Source: an uncultured Pelagibacteraceae bacterium (GTDB lineage Bacteria; Pseudomonadota; Alphaproteobacteria; Pelagibacterales; Pelagibacteraceae). Taken from it: a DNA stretch of 51,268 bases. A model generated the notes under the pieces. The model ran no database searches, was not told where the DNA came from, and saw nothing but the letters and a program-made list of their open reading frames with translations. This document shows, piece after piece, positions 45,511 to 51,268 of the stretch. A program made the translations under genes and the position numbers. The DNA is taken from contig CACEKA010000007.1 in assembly GCA_902560015.1 (NCBI GenBank), forward strand, positions 1 through 51,268, in the 5' to 3' direction. Within the stretch, counting starts at the first letter, position 1. Each line of letters opens with the position of its first letter.

Positions 45511-47889
45511 TTATTGAATACTAGCTTGAGATTTGTCGTCTTTTTTAGAAATATCTACCTCAACCCACTCAGTTCTTTTAAGTTCTTTAGTTAAAGCAAC
45601 TTTTAATACTTGATCAGCATTATCTACTGGAGTGATCTTTATGTCATCAATTATTTTTTTTGGCATATCAACTAAATCTTTTTCATTTTCTTTTGGAATT
45701 AGAACTTCTTTAATTCCAGCTCTATGTGCAGCTAATAATTTTTCTTTTAATCCACCAATTGGTAGTACTTGACCTGTTAAAGTTACTTCACCAGTCATAG
45801 CAACATCTCTTCTAACAGGAATACCTGTAATTGAAGATACTATCGAAGTTACCATCCCAACACCTGCTGAAGGTCCATCTTTTGGTGTGGCACCTTCTGG
45901 AACATGGATATGAAAATCTTTCTTTTCAAATAATGGAGGAATAATTCCATACTCTAAACATTTTGATCTTACAAAAGATTTTGCAGCTTTAACTGACTCT
46001 TGCATTACATCTCCAAGTTTACCTGTAATTTGCATTCTTCCTTTACCTGGCATTGTTACTGTTTCAATTTTTAAAATTTCACCACCATATTCTGTCCATG
46101 CTAGACCGGTTACAATTCCAATTCTATTTTCAGCTTCAAGTTCTCCGAATTTAAATTTTGGAATTCCAAGAAAATCAGATAAGTTTTTATTATTAATATT
46201 TACCTCCTTCTCTTCACCTGCAACAACTTTCTTAACAACTTTTCTAGCTAATTTAGAAATTTCTCTTTCTAAATTTCTAACACCAGACTCTTTTGTATAA
46301 CCTCTAATAACTTCTTTAATGATGTCATCATCTAATTTCATCTCTTTATCTTTTACACCGTTATCTTTAATCTGTTTTGGTAATAAATATTTATTAGCAA
46401 TACTTATTTTTTCATCTTCTGTGTAACCAGCCAATCTAATAACTTCCATTCTATCTAAAAGAGGAGGCAGAATATTTAATGTATTAGCAGTTGTTACAAA
46501 CATTACATCTGATAGATCATAATCTACTTCTAAATAATGATCATTAAAGGTTGTGTTTTGTTCAGGGTCTAAAGCCTCCAACAAAGCAGAAGAAGGATCG
46601 CCTCTATAATCATTTCCAATTTTATCAATTTCATCCAATAAAATTAATGGGTTTTTAGTGCCAGCTTTTTTCATCATTTGGATAATTTTACCAGGTAATG
46701 ATCCAATATAAGTTCTTCTATGACCTCTTATTTCAGCTTCATCTCTCATTCCACCAACTGACATTCTAACAAACTCTCTGTTAGTAGCCTTAGCTATAGA
46801 TTTACCCAAAGAAGTTTTACCTACTCCTGGCGGTCCTACCAAACATAAAATAGGTCCTTTAATTTTTTCCATTCTTTTTTGAACTGCAAGAAACTCAACT
46901 ATTCTCTCTTTTACTTTTTCTAGTCCAAAATGATCCTTATCAAGAATGTTTAGAGCTTTTGTTAAATCAATATCAACTTCACTTTTTTTGTGCCAAGGAA
47001 GCTCTGTCATCCAATCAAGATAATTTCTAACAACAGTTGCCTCTGCTGACATTGGGCTCATATTTTTTAATTTTTTTAACTCTTGAAGGCATTTCTTTTC
47101 AACCTCTTTAGGCATTTTAGCTTTTGTTATAGCTTTGTTAAGACTGGTAGTTTCGTCTTTACCATCTTCAATTTCACCTAATTCTTTTTGAATAGCTTTT
47201 AATTGTTCATTTAAATAATACTCTCTTTGAGTTTTCTCCATTTGAGTTTTAACTCTTCCTCTAATTCTTTTTTCAACACCAATAATGCTTGTTTCATTTT
47301 CCATTATTTTAATGATGGCATTTAATCTTTTCTTAACATCAACGGTTTCAAAAATTTGTTGTTTTTCAGAAATCGTTGCTGTTATGTGAGAAGCAATATT
47401 ATCGGCAATTTGTGATGGATCTTTTAATTGTTTTACAGTGTTGATTGTTTCAGTCGAAACTTTTTTATTAATTGATGTTAATTTTTCTAATCTTCTTAAA
47501 GCTGTGGCTGCAAGTGGATATAAATCTTCATCTTTTGTAACTACATCGTTATAATGAGTATAATCACAAGTTATAAACTTATCATTGTCTTTAAAGTCTA
47601 AGATTTTAACTCTTTTAATTCCTTCAACTAATACCTTAACTGTTCCATCAGGTAATTTTAATAATTGAAGTATACTTCCTTCACAACCGTACATAAAAAT
47701 ATCGGTCTTTTTAGGATCATCAATTTCTGAATTTTTTTGAGTAACTAGAATTATTTTTTTATCCTTTTTCATCACTTCATTCAAAGCTGAAATAGATTTA
47801 TCACGACCTACAAATAAAGGTATTACCATGCTTGGAAACACAACGATGTCTCTTAATGGTAACAGTGGTAGTGTTATTTTGACGTCCAT
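45511..47889 (-). CDS. lon: ATP-dependent protease Lon
   Basis: Soluble AAA+ serine protease that degrades misfolded and regulatory proteins. It has 792 aa, normal length. The N-terminal substrate-binding domain starts LPLLPLRDIVVFPSMVIPLF. Walker A is GPPGVGKTSLGKS and Walker B LILLDEIDKI; GGMRDEAEIRGHRRTYIG is a standard block. The protease dyad is Ser674 in KDGPSAGVGM and Lys about 717 in GGLKEKLLAAHRAG. It follows clpX by 60 bp. hupB, which normally follows lon in proteobacteria, is not there; two tRNA genes come next. Confidence 0.97.
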   Translation of the reverse strand: MDVKITLPLLPLRDIVVFPSMVIPLFVGRDKSISALNEVMKKDKKIILVTQKNSEIDDPKKTDIFMYGCEGSILQLLKLPDGTVKVLVEGIKRVKILDFKDNDKFITCDYTHYNDVVTKDEDLYPLAATALRRLEKLTSINKKVSTETINTVKQLKDPSQIADNIASHITATISEKQQIFETVDVKKRLNAIIKIMENETSIIGVEKRIRGRVKTQMEKTQREYYLNEQLKAIQKELGEIEDGKDETTSLNKAITKAKMPKEVEKKCLQELKKLKNMSPMSAEATVVRNYLDWMTELPWHKKSEVDIDLTKALNILDKDHFGLEKVKERIVEFLAVQKRMEKIKGPILCLVGPPGVGKTSLGKSIAKATNREFVRMSVGGMRDEAEIRGHRRTYIGSLPGKIIQMMKKAGTKNPLILLDEIDKIGNDYRGDPSSALLEALDPEQNTTFNDHYLEVDYDLSDVMFVTTANTLNILPPLLDRMEVIRLAGYTEDEKISIANKYLLPKQIKDNGVKDKEMKLDDDIIKEVIRGYTKESGVRNLEREISKLARKVVKKVVAGEEKEVNINNKNLSDFLGIPKFKFGELEAENRIGIVTGLAWTEYGGEILKIETVTMPGKGRMQITGKLGDVMQESVKAAKSFVRSKCLEYGIIPPLFEKKDFHIHVPEGATPKDGPSAGVGMVTSIVSSITGIPVRRDVAMTGEVTLTGQVLPIGGLKEKLLAAHRAGIKEVLIPKENEKDLVDMPKKIIDDIKITPVDNADQVLKVALTKELKRTEWVEVDISKKDDKSQASIQ

Positions 47890-47904
47890 ACCAATAATAT
47901 GGAT

Positions 47905-47910
47905 ATTATA
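47905..47910 (-). promoter_or_regulatory. Candidate -10 element for lon
   Basis: A perfect TATAAT on the - strand, 15 nt before the lon ATG, in the 60 bp AT-rich clpX-lon spacer. No good -35 is found at 16-18 bp, and AT-richness makes chance matches likely. Confidence 0.3.
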
Positions 47911-47949
47911 TTTTATATTGCAATAGGTTTTTATTACTTATTAAGGATA

Positions 47950-49218
47950 TTAAGCCGCTGATGGTTTGTTTGACTTAGATTTACCATCCCCTTTAGCATG
48001 CACTAGTATGGGCTGGGACTGACCTTTTGCCGCTCCTGCATCAACAATAACTTCTTCGATATTTTCTTGGCTAGGAAGATCGTACATTGTTTTTAATAAA
48101 ATATTTTCTAATATAGATCTCAAACCTCTAGCACCTGTTTTTTTCTTAATTGCCTTTTGGGCTATTTCTTTTAAAGCATTCTCTTTAAAAGTAAGTTTTG
48201 CACCATCTAATTTAAATAATTCTTGATATTGTTTAGTTAAAGAGTTTTTTGGTTCTTGTAAAATTTTAATTAATGATTTTTCATCAAGGTCTTCAAGTGT
48301 TGCAATCATAGGTAATCTTCCAATAAACTCTGGTATTAAACCAAATTTTAATAAATCTTCAGGTTCAAGTGTTTTCATCCATTCACCAGTCTTCTTATCT
48401 TGGGTATTTTTAACGTCTGCACCAAAACCAATTGAGGTTCCTTTATCTCTTTGTGATATTATTTTATCAAGACCAGCAAAAGCACCACCACAAATAAATA
48501 ATATATTTGTTGTATCTACTTGTAAAAATTCTTGTTGAGGATGTTTTCTTCCTCCTTGAGGTGGTACACTAGCAACTGTTCCTTCCATTATTTTAAGTAG
48601 AGCCTGTTGAACGCCTTCACCTGATACATCTCTTGTAATTGATGGGTTTTCAGATTTTCTACTAATCTTATCAACTTCATCAATGTAAACAATTCCTCTT
48701 TGTGCTTTTTCTACATTGTAATCTGAAGCTTGTAATAATTTTAAAATAATATTTTCAACATCTTCACCAACATATCCAGCCTCTGTTAATGTTGTTGCAT
48801 CTGCCATTGTAAAAGGAACATCTAAAATTCTTGCTAAGGTTTGTGCTAATAAAGTTTTACCACAACCTGTAGGACCTACTAAAAGTATATTTGATTTTGC
48901 AAGCTCAACATTTTTGCTAGTTTTACTTTCATAATTTAATCTTTTATAATGATTGTGAACAGCGACAGATAAAACTTTTTTGGCATGTGGCTGACCAATC
49001 ACATAATCATCTAATACAGAGCATATTTCTTTAGGTGATGGAAGTCCATCTTGATGTTTAACAAAGGTATCTTTGCTTTCTTCTTTGATGATATCCATGC
49101 ATAGTTCAACACACTCATCACAGATAAATACTGTTGGACCAGCTATAAGTTTTCTAACTTCGTGTTGGCTTTTTCCACAAAAAGAACAGTAAAGAATATT
49201 TTTATTATTTGTAGTCAT
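47950..49218 (-). CDS. clpX: ClpX, ATPase subunit of the ClpXP protease
   Basis: Hexameric AAA+ unfoldase that feeds tagged proteins to ClpP. It has 422 aa. The N-terminal zinc-binding domain has Cys11, Cys14, Cys33 and Cys36 (CSFC and CDEC). Walker A is [12 protein letters not shown], Walker [11 protein letters not shown], and the pore RKH loop is in [16 protein letters not shown] is the IGF-type loop that docks on ClpP. The C-terminus has a short Lys/Ser-rich tail. It lies 90 bp downstream of clpP, enough for its own promoter. Confidence 0.97.
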   Translation of the reverse strand: MTTNNKNILYCSFCGKSQHEVRKLIAGPTVFICDECVELCMDIIKEESKDTFVKHQDGLPSPKEICSVLDDYVIGQPHAKKVLSVAVHNHYKRLNYESKTSKNVELAKSNILLVGPTGCGKTLLAQTLARILDVPFTMADATTLTEAGYVGEDVENIILKLLQASDYNVEKAQRGIVYIDEVDKISRKSENPSITRDVSGEGVQQALLKIMEGTVASVPPQGGRKHPQQEFLQVDTTNILFICGGAFAGLDKIISQRDKGTSIGFGADVKNTQDKKTGEWMKTLEPEDLLKFGLIPEFIGRLPMIATLEDLDEKSLIKILQEPKNSLTKQYQELFKLDGAKLTFKENALKEIAQKAIKKKTGARGLRSILENILLKTMYDLPSQENIEEVIVDAGAAKGQSQPILVHAKGDGKSKSNKPSAA

Positions 49219-49250
49219 AATTTTTTTTAACGAATCAATTTAATTACTTT

Positions 49251-49256
49251 ATTATA
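49251..49256 (-). promoter_or_regulatory. Candidate -10 element for clpX
   Basis: A perfect TATAAT on the - strand, 32 nt before the clpX ATG and downstream of a hairpin in the clpP-clpX spacer. No convincing -35 is present at the normal distance. Confidence 0.35.
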
Positions 49257-49263
49257 GAAGACT

Positions 49264-49290
49264 CCCACTAATCAAGTTTGGATTAGTGAA
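49264..49290 (-). other. Stem-loop between clpP and clpX
   Basis: CACTAATC (49288-49281 on the - strand) pairs perfectly with GATTAGTG (49273-49266) across a 7-nt loop; two further G-U pairs extend the stem to 10 bp. It lies 19 nt after the clpP stop. No U-tract follows, so it is not a standard terminator; it may protect the clpP mRNA end or mark a processing site. Confidence 0.6.
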
Positions 49291-49308
49291 TATTCAATAT
49301 ATGGTGTT

Positions 49309-49920
49309 TTAAGATCTTTTTTCTACTACTTCGTCTATTAAACCAAAGTCTTTAGCAACATCAGCTGTCATAAAATTATCTCTTTCTAAAGCTGCTTTAA
49401 CTTCGTCTACAGATTTGCCTGTATGTTTAGAATAGATTTCATTTAATCTTTTTTTAAGTGATGATACTTCGTTTGCATGAATTTCAATATCTGTTACTTG
49501 ACCTTGGAAACCTGCAGATGGCTGATGAACCATTACTCTTGAATTTGGAAGAGAAAATCTTTTACCTTTTGTTCCAGCTGCAAGTAAAAATGAACCCATA
49601 GAAGCTGCTTGACCAATACATAAAGTTGAAATGTCTGGTTTAACATATTGCATAGTATCGTAAATACCAAGACCAGCAGTAACCAAACCACCAGGGCTAT
49701 TAATATATAAATAAATTTCTTTTTTAGGATCTTCAGCTTCAAGAAACAATAATTGAGCAGTAACTAGTGATGCCACATTGTCATTTATTTGCCCAGTTAA
49801 AAAAATTATTCTTTCTTTTAAAAGTCTTGAATAAATATCATAAGCTCTTTCACCTTTATTAGATTGCTCTACAACCATTGGAACTAAAGTATTCATATGT
49901 TCAGATAATTTTGTCGTCAT
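49309..49920 (-). CDS. clpP: ClpP, proteolytic subunit of Clp protease
   Basis: Barrel-forming serine protease that partners ClpX. It has 203 aa. The catalytic triad is Ser107 (GQAASMGSF), His132 ([10 protein letters not shown]) and Asp181 (ERDNFM), each exactly 10 higher than in mature E. coli ClpP, so the spacing is intact. The N-terminal stretch of about 20 residues may be a propeptide. [20 protein letters not shown] is the conserved substrate-groove block. It is 32 bp downstream of tig. Confidence 0.97.
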   Translation of the reverse strand: MTTKLSEHMNTLVPMVVEQSNKGERAYDIYSRLLKERIIFLTGQINDNVASLVTAQLLFLEAEDPKKEIYLYINSPGGLVTAGLGIYDTMQYVKPDISTLCIGQAASMGSFLLAAGTKGKRFSLPNSRVMVHQPSAGFQGQVTDIEIHANEVSSLKKRLNEIYSKHTGKSVDEVKAALERDNFMTADVAKDFGLIDEVVEKRS

Positions 49921-49952
49921 AAGTTGATTCGTATTACTTATACAACTTGAGA

Positions 49953-51268
49953 TTACTTTTTGCTAACTTTTTTTGCTACAGGCTTAGATTTAGATGATTT
50001 TGCTGAAGGTTTTTTTTTATCATCAGATTTTGTTTCAGCTTTTTTCTTTGTTTCTTTTTTCTTATCGTCTGTGTCGTGGTCATGATTATGAGCTTCTTTA
50101 ATAATCTTTTCAGCTTCAGCTTTAGAGATTTCCTTTTTATTTGGTTTAGCTTTTTCTTTGATTAAATTTAAAATCTTTTCTTCATAAACAGTTCCTCTTA
50201 AGCTAGCTACAGCTGATGGATTTTTTTGATAAAAGTCCATTACCATTTTTTCTTGTCCAGGCATCATTCTTAATTGTTTTTGAACTTCTGCTTGGATTTC
50301 TTGCTCTGATACTTGTATTTTATTTTGCTCACCAAACTCGTTTAAGATTAATCCAGTCTTTATTCTTGTTTTGGCAGTTTCAGTAAATTTAGCTTTATTT
50401 TTTTTAGCTTCATCTTCTGACATTCCTTGAGAAAGAATCTTAATTTCCTCTTCAATTAAATTTTCAGGAATTTCTTCAACTTTGATTTTCTCTATTTCTT
50501 TAAGAATTTGATTTTTAGCCAGCTGATCTAAGGAATTTTTATATTCATCATTAATCTGTTTTGAGATTAAAGTTTTTAAATCATTTAAATCTTTTGCACC
50601 TAAATTTTTAGCAAACTCATCATTAATTTTGACATCTTCTGGATGTTTAACATTTAAAATTTTACATGCAAATTTAGCTTTTTTATTTACTAATTCTTTT
50701 TCTGGAAAATTTTCTGGTAAAGTGGCTTCAACTATTTTTTCATCACCTTTTTTAGCTCCAATTAATTGTTTATCAAAGCCTTTTAGAAATAAATCTTTTC
50801 CTAATGTTAATTGAGTATTTTTACCTTCACTGCCTTTAAATTCTTTTCCATCAACTGTAGCGTTATAATCTAAAACAACCAAATCACCTTCTTTTGCCTT
50901 TGTTTCAGGTGACGCTTCTTTAAAACTTGGTTGATTTTTTGCAATTTCTTTAATTCTTTTATCTGTCTCACTATCATCAATCTTAACTGAATATTGATCA
51001 AATTTAATACTTTCTAATGATTTAGTTTCAACTTTAGGAAGCTCTGTAACTGACATAACATACTCTAATTCTTTATCTTCTCCATAAGTCTTAAGATCAA
51101 GCTTAGGTTGACCAGCAGGTTTAATTTTGTTTTCCTCTAATGCTTTTGTTGAAGTGTCTTTTAGGACTTTATCTAAAACTTCACCAAAAATTGCTTTCCC
51201 AAATTGTCTTTTTAAAACTTCTTTTGGAACTTTACCTGGTCGAAATCCTTTTAAGTTAACAGTACCTT
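49953..51268 (-). CDS. tig: Trigger factor, 5' end outside the window
   Basis: Ribosome-bound chaperone and peptidyl-prolyl isomerase. The frame is open to the window edge, so the first ATG inside it (51056) is not the start: upstream codons spell [17 protein letters not shown], the conserved ribosome-docking loop. About 30 N-terminal residues are missing. An FKBP-type domain follows ([18 protein letters not shown] to about KILNVK), then the helical C-terminal arms. The protein ends in an unusual tail: a short His/Asp stretch (HNHDHD) and about 35 residues dominated by Lys, Ser and Ala. It is first in the tig-clpP-clpX-lon order. Confidence 0.96.
   Translation of the reverse strand, partial: GTVNLKGFRPGKVPKEVLKRQFGKAIFGEVLDKVLKDTSTKALEENKIKPAGQPKLDLKTYGEDKELEYVMSVTELPKVETKSLESIKFDQYSVKIDDSETDKRIKEIAKNQPSFKEASPETKAKEGDLVVLDYNATVDGKEFKGSEGKNTQLTLGKDLFLKGFDKQLIGAKKGDEKIVEATLPENFPEKELVNKKAKFACKILNVKHPEDVKINDEFAKNLGAKDLNDLKTLISKQINDEYKNSLDQLAKNQILKEIEKIKVEEIPENLIEEEIKILSQGMSEDEAKKNKAKFTETAKTRIKTGLILNEFGEQNKIQVSEQEIQAEVQKQLRMMPGQEKMVMDFYQKNPSAVASLRGTVYEEKILNLIKEKAKPNKKEISKAEAEKIIKEAHNHDHDTDDKKKETKKKAETKSDDKKKPSAKSSKSKPVAKKVSKK

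Noticed and set aside
47890..47949. Heat-shock type promoter upstream of lon
   Set aside because: A TTGCAA and AT-rich boxes can be aligned only with poor spacing; nothing stands out above the AT background except one TATAAT.
49953..51056. A complete trigger factor gene starting at the ATG at 51056
   Set aside because: The upstream codons in the same frame encode the conserved GFRPGKVP ribosome-docking loop, so the gene continues beyond the window edge.
1..51268. CRISPR arrays, insertion sequences or prophage genes
   Set aside because: Nothing of this kind was seen: no spaced direct repeats, transposases or integrases; all sizeable frames match housekeeping families or are shadows.

Overview
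This AT-rich, almost gap-free window looks like a free-living SAR11-type alphaproteobacterium (Pelagibacterales). The reasons are the very low GC content, intergenic spacers that are mostly 0-90 bp, many 1-8 bp overlaps between neighbouring genes, and a gene order that follows two well-known alphaproteobacterial neighbourhoods. Assignment to SAR11 is an inference from composition, compaction and the rpsB leader type. No mobile elements, CRISPR arrays, rRNA genes or prophage genes were seen.

Layout. (1) 1-2245: a 5'-truncated unknown protein convergent with tpiA. (2) 2302-9716, + strand: a PpiD/SurA-like periplasmic chaperone, the trpE-trpG-trpD-trpC operon, lexA with its own SOS operator array, and gltX. 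(3) 9693-21361, - strand: one long envelope and translation run read as rpsB-tsf-frr-uppS-cdsA-dxr-bamA-skp-fabZ-lpxD-lpxA-lpxI-lpxB, preceded by a structured rpsB leader RNA. It supplies ribosomal protein S2, EF-Ts, ribosome recycling, lipid carrier, phospholipid and isoprenoid precursors, the outer-membrane assembly machine and lipid A enzymes. (4) 21492-31337, - strand: birA-coaX-rnj-DUF1467-proS-lolC/E-lolD-dnaE, listed by coordinate and transcribed from the dnaE side in the order birA, coaX, rnj and so on. (5) 31337-45207, - strand: the complete 14-gene NADH dehydrogenase I operon nuoA to nuoN. (6) 45295-45460: tRNA-Asp(GUC) and tRNA-Val(UAC). (7) 45511-51268, - strand: tig (5' end outside the window)-clpP-clpX-lon, the protein-folding and ATP-dependent proteolysis cluster.

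From about 9.7 kb to the end every gene is on the - strand, so the window is essentially two long co-directional runs that converge at the gltX/lpxB junction. Compared with larger alphaproteobacterial genomes, the neighbourhood keeps its order but lacks several expected members at their usual places: moaC/moeA/comEC around lexA, rseP between dxr and bamA, pyrH between tsf and frr, and hupB after lon.

No wholly new multi-gene system was found. The most interesting non-coding signals are a helically phased four-half-site LexA operator ending 2 bp before the lexA start codon (7577-7613), a potential pseudoknot in the rpsB leader (21369-21430), and inverted repeats at both convergent junctions that make the two facing proteins end in nearly the same residues.
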